Shown: piece after piece, positions 35,877 to 45,798 of the stretch | Position numbering within the stretch: position 1 is the stretch's first letter | How the letters are laid out: the number at the start of each line of letters is the position of its first letter | Assembly (NCBI RefSeq): GCF_041447285.1 | Contig: NZ_JBGMEB010000008.1 | Coordinates: 1 to 64,000, forward strand | From: Methanomethylovorans sp041447285 | GTDB lineage: Archaea > Halobacteriota > Methanosarcinia > Methanosarcinales > Methanosarcinaceae | DNA length: 64,000 nt | Direction of reading: 5' to 3' | The notes under the pieces: model-generated | Told to the model about the DNA's origin: nothing | Databases searched by the model: none | The model's input: only the letters and a program-made list of their open reading frames with translations | Made by a program: the position numbers and the translations under genes

Positions 35877-36380
35877 TCATCTGCTTTCCAGGTTTTTGAT
35901 CCTTTCCTGTATCGTCTGCATAAAAGGTGCATTGTCTTGGTGTATCATATCTTCGCCACAATCCGGGCACATGAACATGCATTCTGAAGCCTGTTTAAAG
36001 TCCATTCTTACGCAGCCTTCCGGACACACATAAAACACATTGGATTCTTCGAATTCCTTACGCACTTTCAGGTTCTTCACGAGCCTTTTTTTCTCTTTGA
36101 CAAGCTGCTTCTCAATATCGGACATATCAAGAGTCCAGAGATATGTAAGCCACCCGCTACTGGCATCTCTTTCCCTTCTGCAAATAGCAAGCTTGTTTTC
36201 ATTCAATATGAATAGGGTTCTCCTTACTATATTGAGAAGTATGCCTGTGGCCTGGGCTATTTGCTCATCAGTGACTTCACCTTCGGGCATTTTTTCGATC
36301 ATCAACAGTCCTTCTTCGCCCACGAGCCGAATTAGGTATCCTCGGATAACAGGATCATTCATATCTATCAAAAAACTCAC
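35877..36380 (-). CDS. tfe: Transcription initiation factor E, alpha subunit
   Basis: Archaeal TFE helps TBP/TFB and RNA polymerase open the promoter. The 167 residues hold an extended winged helix (about 1-90) with EVTDEQIAQATGILLNIVRR, a coiled linker, and a C-terminal zinc ribbon, CPEGC...MFMCPDCG (about 113-138). The promoter is well placed: TATA-like TTTAAATA on the minus strand at 36450-36457, and a perfect palindrome at 36424-36440 overlapping the expected transcription start. It is 86 bp from the ATP-grasp gene. Confidence 0.92.
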   Translation of the reverse strand: MSFLIDMNDPVIRGYLIRLVGEEGLLMIEKMPEGEVTDEQIAQATGILLNIVRRTLFILNENKLAICRRERDASSGWLTYLWTLDMSDIEKQLVKEKKRLVKNLKVRKEFEESNVFYVCPEGCVRMDFKQASECMFMCPDCGEDMIHQDNAPFMQTIQERIKNLESR

Positions 36381-36423
36381 CTCAAGAATAGGTTGCTAAT
36401 CTGTCTTATTGTCATATTAATAT

Positions 36424-36440
36424 TTGCACATCATGTGCAA
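36424..36440. promoter_or_regulatory. Palindrome at the tfe transcription start
   Basis: TTGCACA-TCA-TGTGCAA is a perfect 7-bp inverted repeat. On the minus strand it lies 10 bases after a TATA-like TTTAAATA (36450-36457) and 44 bases before the tfe ATG, where a repressor would block initiation. It could also be an RNA hairpin at the 3' end of the upstream ATP-grasp gene, whose stop is at 36467. Confidence 0.45.
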
Positions 36441-36466
36441 GTTGCTTTCTATTTAAAGGCAATTGG

Positions 36467-37618
36467 TCAATTATCTAATAGTACCTTTATCTTTCCAGAA
36501 TCTCGTCTTAGTGAATCGAACACTTCTTTCCGATTTGCAGCTGTACACAGGAGAGAGGTTACAGGATAGTCTTCATACGCAATGTAACCCGGTTGAGGTA
36601 TATCTGCTATATTTTGCTGATGCATCAGATCTAAAACTTGTGTATTTAGTATAAGTTCTTTACTTGCATATATTATACATCTTCCTGCATATTTCTTAAT
36701 CTCCTCTCTTCTTTCGGGTACCTCTCCTTCAAATGCTTTTATATGTGCTTCAAAAAGGTTAATTCCAGTAGCCAGTTCTACTGTATCCAGACTTCCCTGA
36801 AACCTGGGGTTTATTTCTATTATTTCAGGTCCGTCTTCTTTCACAATAAAATCTATGCCGACAGATCCCATAAGTCCAAGTTCTCTTACAAGCTTTTCGG
36901 AAATGTTGCACATTTCTTCGGTATAGTTACCTTCATATGGTGTGATATTGCCACAATAAGCAAATTGCATCCTTGTCAGCCAGGGAACTCCTATCATCTG
37001 TTCATTGACAGCTACAGCTACTACTTTGTCCTTACTGGCGATCAGTGAAACGCTTGAAGGAATGCCTTCGATAAACTCCTGCATCATAAGGTCACTATGG
37101 CAAAAAGAGGGTTCATCTTCCATAATATCTGTCACAGCTGCTACAAGCTCCTGCTCGCTCCTGGCTATCCGGTTAAATATTCCTCCCCCTCCTTTGCGGG
37201 GTTTTATGATCACAGGGAATCTATCCGGCTTGCAGTTTATATTCTCATAAACATGCGGATGAGGATATCCGGACTCTGCAAGCCAATGTGAAAGAGTGAA
37301 TTTATCCTGTACCATTTGGATATGCTCTGGTTCACTGGCCAAGACGGGGTATGGCAACGAACTGAAGTTCATTGACTCAAATCCGGAACATGGGATCAAT
37401 GCATCAAAATCGACTTCGAATCCCTTTATCATGTTAAATATAGTATCTTCTGCATCTTTGCTTCTGATGTCCAGGTCTTTGGGCAACTCCTTTGTGGCAA
37501 TGCAGCATCCTACAGTATCCTGGTCGCAAAAGGCATCTATTGCATACATATTGTAACCTGCTCTGCTGCCGGAACATACAATATTGCGGGTACTGAAACC
37601 AATTACAAGGATGTTCAA
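36467..37618 (-). CDS. ATP-grasp ligase, substrate unknown
   Basis: A 383-residue ATP-grasp enzyme: a preATP-grasp region (about 1-100), FPVIIKPRKGGGGIFNRIA (about 134-152, nucleotide loop), MMQEFIEGIPSSVSLIA (about 179-195), and GIDFIVKEDGPEIIEINPRFQGSLDT (about 259-284, metal ligands, seen in pieces). Such enzymes join a carboxylate to an amine; methanogens use them for cofactor side chains (for example in methanofuran and tetrahydrosarcinapterin synthesis), but I cannot pick a substrate. It starts with TTG 37618 after AAAGGAT and lies 13 bp after the Nmd3-like gene. Confidence 0.85.
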   Translation of the reverse strand: MNILVIGFSTRNIVCSGSRAGYNMYAIDAFCDQDTVGCCIATKELPKDLDIRSKDAEDTIFNMIKGFEVDFDALIPCSGFESMNFSSLPYPVLASEPEHIQMVQDKFTLSHWLAESGYPHPHVYENINCKPDRFPVIIKPRKGGGGIFNRIARSEQELVAAVTDIMEDEPSFCHSDLMMQEFIEGIPSSVSLIASKDKVVAVAVNEQMIGVPWLTRMQFAYCGNITPYEGNYTEEMCNISEKLVRELGLMGSVGIDFIVKEDGPEIIEINPRFQGSLDTVELATGINLFEAHIKAFEGEVPERREEIKKYAGRCIIYASKELILNTQVLDLMHQQNIADIPQPGYIAYEDYPVTSLLCTAANRKEVFDSLRRDSGKIKVLLDN

Positions 37619-37631
37619 AAGATCAATCCTT

Positions 37632-38696
37632 TTATATCTTGTTAGTTCTCCATTCGGGAGGTAAGATGAATAGCGTTTCTTCTATTCTTATAACCGGGAT
37701 CTCACCATCTTCAACTGGTGAAAAACCTATGGGTTTCTTTACATTCACAGTCCTGAACGTGAACGGGTCTAATATCATAAGTTCGTTTTCTTCTTCAGAA
37801 ACAACAACTGCATCTACTGTATCCCTTATATGCCCTACCTGTTTTGCCTGTACGGTTTCCTCTTCTGTGGCAATAAAGCGAGAGCTATCCATAAGGTTAG
37901 TGCCAGTTAGCTTCTTTCCCATGTGTTTTACAACAATTTTCCTGTTTCCGATAGCAATGATATCTCCGGGTGTAAAGCGTGGAAGCCTCATGGAAAAAGT
38001 TATCCTGTATATCTCCTTGCCATCTTTTTGGCCGAACAATGACGGAGATTCAGAAAACGTACCGCCTATTTCTTCTGTTATGGCTTTACAAATATGTCTG
38101 CCGGAATTAACAGATCCGATGTAAAGGTCTAAGCCTTCTTTTGATTTGATCGTGTCAGTTATGAATGCAAGCCTGTCACCTTTGTCGCGCATCCTGTCAA
38201 TTGTCAGGTTCACAATTCGCATGCATGCATCTAATTCATCTTCACTGGGAATTCTCTCGGCGGCTCTTATCTGAATGATTCCTTCGAAATAACCCCCAGA
38301 CATTCGGCTGCACATCTCACATGATTCTCGTAAGATCCTGATTTCAGTAGAAAGTTCAGAACTTACTGGTTCCCCCTGAATTCTTGCAACTACTTCTACT
38401 TCCGCCTTGTACATATGCGGGGTTAATTGGCGGGGATTTATGCAAATCTCAATATCTTCTGCTGCTTCATGGATTGAAAGGGAATCTTCAATTGTTTTCA
38501 ATACAACACTTTCAACATCATATTCATCTGTCCACCTGCCACGGGTAAAACGTGCTCCACAAGTTGCACATATCTTTGCCTGTAGTACCTGAGGTAGCTG
38601 GGCCAGCACAAAATTCTCAAAAAAGCATTCCTTGCAAATACCGCTGAGCAATATAGAAGTATTATTCCCGCATTTAGGGCAAATGGTAGAAGTCAT
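37632..38696 (-). CDS. Nmd3-family ribosome-associated protein
   Basis: The 354-residue protein begins with a zinc-binding region (CPKCGNNTSILLSGICKEC, about 6-24; then CATCGARFTRGRW, about 43-55) followed by alpha/beta domains that match archaeal Nmd3. Eukaryotic Nmd3 is a late 60S assembly and export adaptor; the archaeal version probably acts in large-subunit maturation. ALTHOUGH no direct functional residues are visible beyond the CxxC pairs, the zinc pattern and length support the call. It heads a run with the ATP-grasp gene. Confidence 0.85.
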   Translation of the reverse strand: MTSTICPKCGNNTSILLSGICKECFFENFVLAQLPQVLQAKICATCGARFTRGRWTDEYDVESVVLKTIEDSLSIHEAAEDIEICINPRQLTPHMYKAEVEVVARIQGEPVSSELSTEIRILRESCEMCSRMSGGYFEGIIQIRAAERIPSEDELDACMRIVNLTIDRMRDKGDRLAFITDTIKSKEGLDLYIGSVNSGRHICKAITEEIGGTFSESPSLFGQKDGKEIYRITFSMRLPRFTPGDIIAIGNRKIVVKHMGKKLTGTNLMDSSRFIATEEETVQAKQVGHIRDTVDAVVVSEEENELMILDPFTFRTVNVKKPIGFSPVEDGEIPVIRIEETLFILPPEWRTNKI

Positions 38697-38755
38697 TGCA
38701 ATTCATAATGTGTGTGATTAAATAGGACTTTCGGTCGGTAGCTTTTTTTGTTTGA

Positions 38756-38781
38756 AAAATGTGTACCCTTAAAGGGCACAC
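38756..38781 (-). terminator. Hairpin downstream of the DUF2193 gene
   Basis: GTGTACCCT (761-769 of that kilobase) and AGGGCACAC (773-781) pair with one mismatch and a three-base loop. On the minus strand ATTTTTC follows. It starts four bases after the DUF2193 stop. Confidence 0.5.
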
Positions 38782-38784
38782 CGA

Positions 38785-40260
38785 TCAGACGGCTTCCGTC
38801 CAGTTGCAGTATTTGCATTTGTAATCGAAATAGTTGGCTGCGCAGAATTTGCATACCCTAGCAGGCGAATGTGGTTCTTTCTTGTGCAGGGCTATTATGT
38901 TCGTCATCATGGTCGCAGTTACCGGTTCACTAGTAAGCAGGCACGGGAAATCTGCAAGTCTCATAAGAGCAGAGAACCTGACTGTGATGGCACATGCCGG
39001 ATAAGTGTACCACTGCGGGTTATTGAGTACCGTATTTCTTTCTATGGGACTCAGGTCAATAGTTATCCCCTGAACTACACAACCTGCACCTCTGGGTTTG
39101 TGATCTATGATCCTTTCTCCTTTCTCTATAAGGTCAATGAAATCAACATTATGCAATTCTGCAGCAGCACCTCTTTTTGGATTATTGAGCACAAGGTTAT
39201 GGAATCTTTTGACCAAAAGATCCAGCACCATCATGGTGGTGAAGCCATCCATCCATAGTATCTTTGTAGCCGCTGCAGCTGCTGCATCTGTGGCAATTGT
39301 GAGCGGAGAATATTCATTCTTGAATTTTCCCCTGGCTTTCTCCATTGTAGCTTCCATTACCTCAGTAACAGCGTTGATCACAGCCATCACCACGTCGTCC
39401 TTGGTCATGTTGAACATGGACTGTGATATGTGATGTGCCACATCACCTACTCCGTAGGCAGGTACAGTGACTATATTGCCATAGAACACTTCATCGTCAA
39501 TTGCATTCTTTACTGTCTTTTTCATCTTGTCCTTATACTGTGCCATATATTTACGCACATCAAATGAGGTATGTCCCGCTTCATCCATGAGCTTAGCCTG
39601 AGCATCCACAGGCGTATCATAGACCATCTTCAGCATTGATATCTCTTCTTTCATAGCTTCGGACAACGTTTTGCCATCCTCTATAGCCATCTGGAACTTC
39701 GCTCCCACTCCATAGGAAGTGTTCATGCCCCATGATTTAGAGGAGAGGATAGCGCGTTTGTGGTCCAGTGGTATGTCCATTTTCTGCAGGATCCTGTTGA
39801 CCACATTACTGGTACTTCCAGGTACAAATGCAAAGTCTACTACACAGGTGGGCCCGTAGAAACCTCCATACCTGCGCACAGACTCTCTGCCGATCAAAGC
39901 TTCAGACCTGCCTATCTCATCCACGAACTTTTCTACGGATCTCTTGAAAGCCGGGTCTTCCTCATACAGGATCTCCATTATGGGAGGTGTCTGGTAATGC
40001 TCCACAAAAGGATCATCTTCAGGCCTGACGGTATCTGTAAGTCCTGTCAGCACATTGAAATGTGTATTAACGGAATCCATGTGAAGGGCAAAAACAGACT
40101 TGGCTTGTTCTCCCATCGGTTTCATTTTATTAACAGCATCAACATAAGGCTGTGCATCCTTTACCTTGAACTTGGTTCCACGTTTCGCATTTATTGTATT
40201 GACTACAGCTCTTTGTGCAGCCATGGCTTCTATAGCCATTTTATCGTATAGTTCTTTCAT
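38785..40260 (-). CDS. DUF2193 protein, methanogen-associated
   Basis: A 491-residue soluble protein of the DUF2193 family, found mainly in methanogens. Landmarks include MKELYDKMAIEAMAAQRAVV at the start, RYGGFYGPTCVVDFAFVPGS (about 140-159), and a Cys-rich C terminus, PARVCKFCAANYFDYKCKYC, which looks like a zinc ribbon. The role is unknown; the ribbon and large size suggest a nucleic-acid or protein partner. I choose ATG 40260 because GTGGGG lies seven bases before it; the ORF opens eleven codons earlier. Confidence 0.85.
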   Translation of the reverse strand: MKELYDKMAIEAMAAQRAVVNTINAKRGTKFKVKDAQPYVDAVNKMKPMGEQAKSVFALHMDSVNTHFNVLTGLTDTVRPEDDPFVEHYQTPPIMEILYEEDPAFKRSVEKFVDEIGRSEALIGRESVRRYGGFYGPTCVVDFAFVPGSTSNVVNRILQKMDIPLDHKRAILSSKSWGMNTSYGVGAKFQMAIEDGKTLSEAMKEEISMLKMVYDTPVDAQAKLMDEAGHTSFDVRKYMAQYKDKMKKTVKNAIDDEVFYGNIVTVPAYGVGDVAHHISQSMFNMTKDDVVMAVINAVTEVMEATMEKARGKFKNEYSPLTIATDAAAAAATKILWMDGFTTMMVLDLLVKRFHNLVLNNPKRGAAAELHNVDFIDLIEKGERIIDHKPRGAGCVVQGITIDLSPIERNTVLNNPQWYTYPACAITVRFSALMRLADFPCLLTSEPVTATMMTNIIALHKKEPHSPARVCKFCAANYFDYKCKYCNWTEAV

Positions 40261-40476
40261 ATACAAACCCCACTTTTTGGATAGCTGTTGCAATCAATGG
40301 GTATCCGTTCCACTAAATAGGAACGCAAAATGGCAATTCACGGCCAGATAAACTAACTTTAAATTCGAATATCAACAAATCCAAGATCTGCTCCCCATAG
40401 GATTGCTAACACCCTTTTAAAAATGGGAGCAGATAATATAAAAAATAACCCCTTCTTAATAAAAAGAAGCAGAATT

Positions 40477-41538
40477 TCAAATATTTAAGGAATACTCCAT
40501 ATTGCCTGCTCCCATCTTTGCAGCATATTCAAGATGTATTCTCGGATCGATACCCCATACATCGGTTATCGAATGCATACACCCCTCTTCAACTATTTTT
40601 TTGTTGATAAGGTCAAGGCTTGCCTTGTCTATGGAGACCGGATCCATTGAAGCAAGCATACCCACATTTCCGGCGAAAACCGGTGCGGAGAAATTGAAAC
40701 AATCGCATCCGGGAGTCAGATCAAATATCCAGTTGATATATCCTATCTTTCCGGGAAGCAGTTTGAGTGGTCCAAGAGCAGCTTCTCCCAGGCGGGCTTG
40801 TATTTCTGTGGTATGCCCTTCAGATGGTACTATGGCTTCAAATCTGCATGATCCCAAGCATGATTGTTCTCCTCTACAAGTGTTTTTATCGATATTCGCT
40901 TTACAATTTACCAGGGATATGGCATCCCAGGGGCATGCCTGCAAGCATTTACCACATCCGACGCAGCTTTCCAGGTCAACATCCGGCTTTCCAGGAGCAT
41001 GCACTTTTGCTTTCCCTGTCTTGTCTAAACATCCCATGCCAAGGTTCTTGACAGCACCACCAAAACCAGATGCAGGATGGCCTTTGCAATGCGAGATCAT
41101 GATCATGGCATCAGCTTTTGCAATGGCGGAAGCTACTGTTATCTCGTCTATATATTCTCCTCCTATGGGTACTGTAACACTGTCATCCCCAAGAAGGCCA
41201 TCTGCAGGAATGAAAGGAGCATTCATGCTTCCATCTGTGAATCCATTTACAGCTGCTGTCCAGAGGAGTTCAGCACCATTGAAGCGCTTTCCACCGTACA
41301 GCACTGTGGTATCAGTTATGAATGGTATTCCTCCGGCTTCTTTTACAAGATCAACTAGAGTACGCACTATGACTGGGCGCACATAGGTCGTATTACCATA
41401 TTCTCCGGGATGTATCTTGATGGCTACCAGATCGCCTTCTTCCACCACTGGTATTTTTTGGAAAAGCTCTTTTATCTGATCTATCTGTGTATTTGTTGGT
41501 CCTATCTCTGCAGCTGATCTAAAAAATACTTCACTCAT
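40477..41538 (-). CDS. DUF362 protein with a ferredoxin domain
   Basis: A 353-residue protein. The N- and C-terminal DUF362 parts (about 1-180, 240-345; ISHCKGHPASGFGGAVKNLGMG near 148) flank an iron-sulfur insert. CVGCGKCLQACPWDAI (about 192-207) is a normal 4Fe-4S site; the following C-X12-C-type segment (NTCRGEQSCLGSCRFEAI) is a degenerate second site. The family is redox-related with unknown substrate. GGAGGAAA precedes ATG 41538. A short hairpin (40452-40469) lies after the stop. Confidence 0.85.
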   Translation of the reverse strand: MSEVFFRSAAEIGPTNTQIDQIKELFQKIPVVEEGDLVAIKIHPGEYGNTTYVRPVIVRTLVDLVKEAGGIPFITDTTVLYGGKRFNGAELLWTAAVNGFTDGSMNAPFIPADGLLGDDSVTVPIGGEYIDEITVASAIAKADAMIMISHCKGHPASGFGGAVKNLGMGCLDKTGKAKVHAPGKPDVDLESCVGCGKCLQACPWDAISLVNCKANIDKNTCRGEQSCLGSCRFEAIVPSEGHTTEIQARLGEAALGPLKLLPGKIGYINWIFDLTPGCDCFNFSAPVFAGNVGMLASMDPVSIDKASLDLINKKIVEEGCMHSITDVWGIDPRIHLEYAAKMGAGNMEYSLNI

Positions 41539-41689
41539 ATTGTTTCCTCCGGCAACATCTTATCAAAGTCATTTTGGAACATAACGATATAAAAGCATAT
41601 GTGATTGGTGTATGCTAATGTTGATGATGTGTTTCAATATGAATATTTTACTTTCTAAGAGTGAAAAAGTGTAGAGATTTATATTACAC

Positions 41690-42970
41690 TTATTGTATAG
41701 GTATGCTCTGAGATGCCTTTGTTGGCAATGATACTGTAAATGTACTGCCTTTTCCAACCTCACTTTCCAGTGATATTGTACCATTGTGCATTTCCACCAT
41801 TTTTTTTACAAGGGAAAGCCCCAACCCCGTTCCAACATATTTTCGGCTGAGGGTAGAATCAATTTGTTTAAATGGCTGAAACAATTTTTTTTGGTCCTGA
41901 GGAGAAATGCCAATTCCTGTATCCTTTACCTGGATATTAATATTTTTATCTTTGATAAATGAAGAAATAGTTATATATCCCTCAGGAGGTGTGAATTTAA
42001 TAGCGTTTCCAGTTAGATTTACTAATATTTGTTTAACTTTACTCTTATCAGCTATTATGATCTCTTCTTCGAGATGAGATATTTCAAGTAGTATCTTATT
42101 TTTATCGGCCAAAGGTTTAAGACTCGTCACAACTTCATCAACAATCTGTTTTACAGATACTTCCTCATAATTTAGGCTCATCTTATGTGCTTCTATTTTT
42201 GAAAGGTCTAGAATATCATTGATTATGTTCAGCAGATCTTTTCCACTATTTGATATATTTCTTGCATATCGTGTCTGCTTATCATTTAGTTCACCAGAGC
42301 TTCCGGTAAGAAGCAGATCTGAGAATCCAATTATTGAATTAAGGGGTGTACGCAATTCATGGCTCATATTTGCAAGAAATTCACTTTTGGCACGATTCAA
42401 AGATTCTGCAAGGATTTTATCTTCAAGTGCTTTTCTCTTTTCTTCCATTTCCCACAAAGATCTTTTGTGCAGAAGGCAGGCTTCAAGTGAAAACGCAAAT
42501 TTGGATATGACATTATTCAGTTGGTTAACTGTGTATTCGGGATCTTCAAGTTCTTTTGTCCAATAGAGTTTCAATCTACCATAATTTTTAAGGGGATAAA
42601 TAATACATGAACCTGTTGTGAATTTCTTTTCTGCAATAAAATCCTTGAACCTCTTATCCTGTGAATTTATGTGAAGGACGCTTTCATTTAAGATATCGGA
42701 AAATATTGGGTGTGAAAGTGGAATTGTCCGTCGTATAATATAGTACTCAGGATTCGCATATACCAGACTGGCAGTCTCTGTCTCAGTAAAAGAGAGATAT
42801 TCATCCTTTATCCAGACAGAAACGTAAGTGAGTCTTTTTCTTGACATCAGTTTTTTTAGAAAGGCATCACAATTATCGACTATATCAAGTGAATTCCCTA
42901 TAGAAAGAGAGAGTTCATAGAGAAGAGACATTTGGTTAAAGATTTCAGTGTGCTGTATCTGTTGATTCAT
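41690..42970 (-). CDS. Sensor histidine kinase coupled to a FIST protein
   Basis: A 426-residue cytoplasmic kinase. Residues about 10-165 form a GAF-like sensor region, followed by a coiled coil. HisKA has NMSHELRTPLNSIIGFSDLL (about 199-218). The HATPase has LVNLTGNAIKFTPPEG, DTGIGISPQDQ and YVGTGLGLSLVKKM. The gene starts 26 bases inside the upstream FIST gene (GGAG six bases before ATG 42970), so the kinase is made together with that FIST protein and probably reads its output. No response regulator is present nearby. Confidence 0.9.
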   Translation of the reverse strand: MNQQIQHTEIFNQMSLLYELSLSIGNSLDIVDNCDAFLKKLMSRKRLTYVSVWIKDEYLSFTETETASLVYANPEYYIIRRTIPLSHPIFSDILNESVLHINSQDKRFKDFIAEKKFTTGSCIIYPLKNYGRLKLYWTKELEDPEYTVNQLNNVISKFAFSLEACLLHKRSLWEMEEKRKALEDKILAESLNRAKSEFLANMSHELRTPLNSIIGFSDLLLTGSSGELNDKQTRYARNISNSGKDLLNIINDILDLSKIEAHKMSLNYEEVSVKQIVDEVVTSLKPLADKNKILLEISHLEEEIIIADKSKVKQILVNLTGNAIKFTPPEGYITISSFIKDKNINIQVKDTGIGISPQDQKKLFQPFKQIDSTLSRKYVGTGLGLSLVKKMVEMHNGTISLESEVGKGSTFTVSLPTKASQSIPIQ

Positions 42971-44084
42971 GGAATACTCCGATTACAATAGTTTTATTGA
43001 ATAATTCCAGGACGCCTTCTTCTCTTGAGGCGATCTCTCCCAAAGATAGAACACCTTCAGGAACTACATGAATATTCCTCGATTCAAAACCTTTCATTAT
43101 TGTTCTTATCTCTTCTTTAAAATCATCTTCCAGAAACATTGATCTGGCTATGCAATCCATCACAAGACAATGATTTACATCCATGTCACCAGCAGATAAA
43201 GAATCTTCTAACGCAGTTTCTGCGGATTTGATTAGTGATAATTTCTCCCCTTTCAGGATGTTAATAATTGCGTTTTCAGGAACCTCTCCGGCACAGATTA
43301 ATTCTCCCTTCTCATTTACCTTAAGGGGATCTCGTACAATGTCCTCAGCACCTTCGCAATAGATTCCAAAAGCATAATTCAGTGAAATTTCAAAAAAATT
43401 AGCTGGATCGATCTTTCTTCCAGAATCTGTTTCTATTGCTTCTTGATACACTTCAAATGCATTTTTCCAATTAAGCTCCTTGATGACATTTCCCTCGCTT
43501 TTAGTTACAATTATCGGACCCATGATCCTATGCCAGCCATGCTGCACTCCAAGTCCACATTTTGCATCAACAAAAGCTATTATTGCACTATCCTGGAAAA
43601 AACCATCAGAATTAAAGATACATGGCTGTTCCTTGAAAGAGGGAGTACCTGCACCTCCTCCAAAGTAGTGGACAGAATCAGCATATACATTATAAACTGA
43701 AGATAGGAATGAATATATTTTAGGGGACAGTCCATCTGCAATAATAAATGCAGTTGGTTTATATTTATACGATTTATCTAGTGGTGTGTAGTAACTACTT
43801 AAATCTTTAGAGGGTTCACTGATGTTCTGTATTAATATTGGTCGCTGTATCACAGGAAAGGCATGAATTATTGCTCCAGTGTGATATTTTTCAGCACCAT
43901 ATATAAGCCCCGGAAATATTCCACCAAAGAAATCAATTTTCTTTTTGTTGAGTTCAGATATCAAATGTAAGACTTCTGGGGGTTCTTGCCCGGCAAGCAA
44001 TATGAGAACTGTTTTGTTCTTCAGAACATTTAGTTGCTCTATGCCATTGACTATTTCTTCTACATTCGAAGTCGGGATATACAT
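42945..44084 (-). CDS. FIST-domain sensor protein (copy 1)
   Basis: A 379-residue FIST protein: FIST N (about 15-190) with FFGGIFPGLIYGAEKYHTGA and HYFGGGAGTPSFKEQPCIFN, then FIST C (about 200-360) with LNWKNAFEVYQEAIE and VNEKGELICAGEVPENA. FIST modules are predicted to bind small ligands such as amino acids and feed signalling proteins. AGAGG precedes ATG 44084. It is closely similar along its length to the next gene upstream and overlaps the kinase gene downstream. It ends GVFHESTDTAH; the last residues match the end of copy 2 (GVFHESTDRCM). Confidence 0.88.
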   Translation of the reverse strand: MYIPTSNVEEIVNGIEQLNVLKNKTVLILLAGQEPPEVLHLISELNKKKIDFFGGIFPGLIYGAEKYHTGAIIHAFPVIQRPILIQNISEPSKDLSSYYTPLDKSYKYKPTAFIIADGLSPKIYSFLSSVYNVYADSVHYFGGGAGTPSFKEQPCIFNSDGFFQDSAIIAFVDAKCGLGVQHGWHRIMGPIIVTKSEGNVIKELNWKNAFEVYQEAIETDSGRKIDPANFFEISLNYAFGIYCEGAEDIVRDPLKVNEKGELICAGEVPENAIINILKGEKLSLIKSAETALEDSLSAGDMDVNHCLVMDCIARSMFLEDDFKEEIRTIMKGFESRNIHVVPEGVLSLGEIASREEGVLELFNKTIVIGVFHESTDTAH

Positions 44085-44331
44085 CAAAACCTCTGATTAT
44101 GATCATATTTTAAAGTAATGTCAACTAAGTTTGTATTTCCTTTTGGGAATTGTATCCAAGAGCCCTTTATTTAACGATGTTATTCTTGCACATTTATATA
44201 TCTTTATGTGGTATAATATTAATGTAGTAATCGATGCTAGAAATACTTTATCTAATTACTTTTTGATTAATTTTATTTATGGTCACGAGTCTTCAAAAAA
44301 ATGGCTACTTTCAAATTTCCTTGTCTATGAA

Positions 44332-45591
44332 CTACATGCATCTATCTGTTGATTCATGAAATACTCCTACCACAATAGTCTTACTCAAATATTCAAGCAT
44401 ATCTCCATTCATTGAAGCAATCTCTCCTCCAGATAGCACTCCTTCTGTTGTAATATTAATTCCTTTAAGTCCTAATATATTCTTAATAGCTCTAAGTTCC
44501 TCATCAAAATAATTTTGAAGGAATATGGCTCTTCCAATGCAATCTATAACAAAACAGTGTTGAATTTCCATGTTTTCTTGAACTAAGCAATCTTCTAAAG
44601 CTTGCTCTGCAGAGTTTATAAGTAAATATTTGTTGCTCTTCATTATGTTTAGTATTGTATTTTCAGGTACTTCCCCAGCACAGAAAAGTTCTCCTTTCTC
44701 ATTTGTTCTGAATATTTCTCTTATAATATCTTCATGTCCCTCTATATATATTCCAAATGGATAATGACTGGAGATTTGATAAAAATTATTCATTTTTAGT
44801 TCTTTTTTAGCATCATCTTCAATTGCACTTTCGTACACTGATAGAGCATTTTTCCAGTTTAGTTCTTTGATCACATTTCCTTCGCTTTTTGTTACAATTA
44901 TTGGGCCACTATACCTTTCCCATCCGTGATGTACACCTAATTTACATTTTGTGTCAAGGAAACATATTGTGGCTGCATCTTCAAAGAAACCATCGGGAGT
45001 AAAAATACACGGTTTCTGCTCAAAGTCCAAAAACCCTGCACCGCATCCGATATATTTAACAGAATCAGCAAGTCTATTATATAGTGAAGAAAGAAACGAA
45101 GATATATTAGAAGACATGCAGTCAACGATTATAAATGCAGTTGTGTTATCTCTGCTCATAGGTTCAAATGAATCTATCAGGTTTTCCAGATCGTTTGATG
45201 ACTTGCTGATACTTTTTATAAGAACAGGAGGTTGCATTGTAGGCATAATCAGGATTATAGCTCCTGTGTGGTATACTTTAGAATCGTATATTAGTCCCGG
45301 GAAGATACCTCCAATAAAATTAATTTCTATTGTGTTCAGTTCAGATATTAAAGAGTCAATATTTGGAAGCTGGTTCTGAGAGAGCAATATAATTGCAGTT
45401 TCATTGTAATTGATTCTGAGTTCCTTTATGGTATTGCAGATATCTTGAACATTCGCATTTGGTAAATACATGTCTTCCTCTAGCATTCGAATTGATGGTA
45501 AATCATATTCAACAATATCATGAATTACAATGGCTTTTCCAAATGTTTTCTGTAACTCATGATATTGATTGAAAATGAGGATATATTTCAT
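44332..45591 (-). CDS. FIST-domain sensor protein (copy 2)
   Basis: A 419-residue paralogue of the 43-kb FIST gene, with about 40 extra N-terminal residues (MKYILIFNQYHELQKTFG..). Matching blocks include FIGGIFPGLIYDSKVYHTGA, KYIGCGAGFLDFEQKPCIF and TNEKGELFCAGEVPENT. The DNA around the 3' ends of both genes is also alike (CTGTTGATTCATG), which points to a duplication. One Gly of the GGGAG loop in copy 1 is Cys here (GCGAG), a possible change in ligand. No ribosome site is obvious; the message may be leaderless. Confidence 0.87.
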   Translation of the reverse strand: MKYILIFNQYHELQKTFGKAIVIHDIVEYDLPSIRMLEEDMYLPNANVQDICNTIKELRINYNETAIILLSQNQLPNIDSLISELNTIEINFIGGIFPGLIYDSKVYHTGAIILIMPTMQPPVLIKSISKSSNDLENLIDSFEPMSRDNTTAFIIVDCMSSNISSFLSSLYNRLADSVKYIGCGAGFLDFEQKPCIFTPDGFFEDAATICFLDTKCKLGVHHGWERYSGPIIVTKSEGNVIKELNWKNALSVYESAIEDDAKKELKMNNFYQISSHYPFGIYIEGHEDIIREIFRTNEKGELFCAGEVPENTILNIMKSNKYLLINSAEQALEDCLVQENMEIQHCFVIDCIGRAIFLQNYFDEELRAIKNILGLKGINITTEGVLSGGEIASMNGDMLEYLSKTIVVGVFHESTDRCM

Positions 45592-45798
45592 ATTATATTA
45601 CATTATATTATCTTATTCTTTTTATAAACGCTCATTGGTTAATCCTAAATAATTCACTGATCTTGCTATGTATTGTTATTTCGCGCAGAAGTCTATATGA
45701 TATCTATATTTCTCAAAAATAAATATAGAATATTTCGATAACATATATAAGGTCTAATTACTTACTATAGCATGTACAAAGAGAAATGGAGCAAACAA

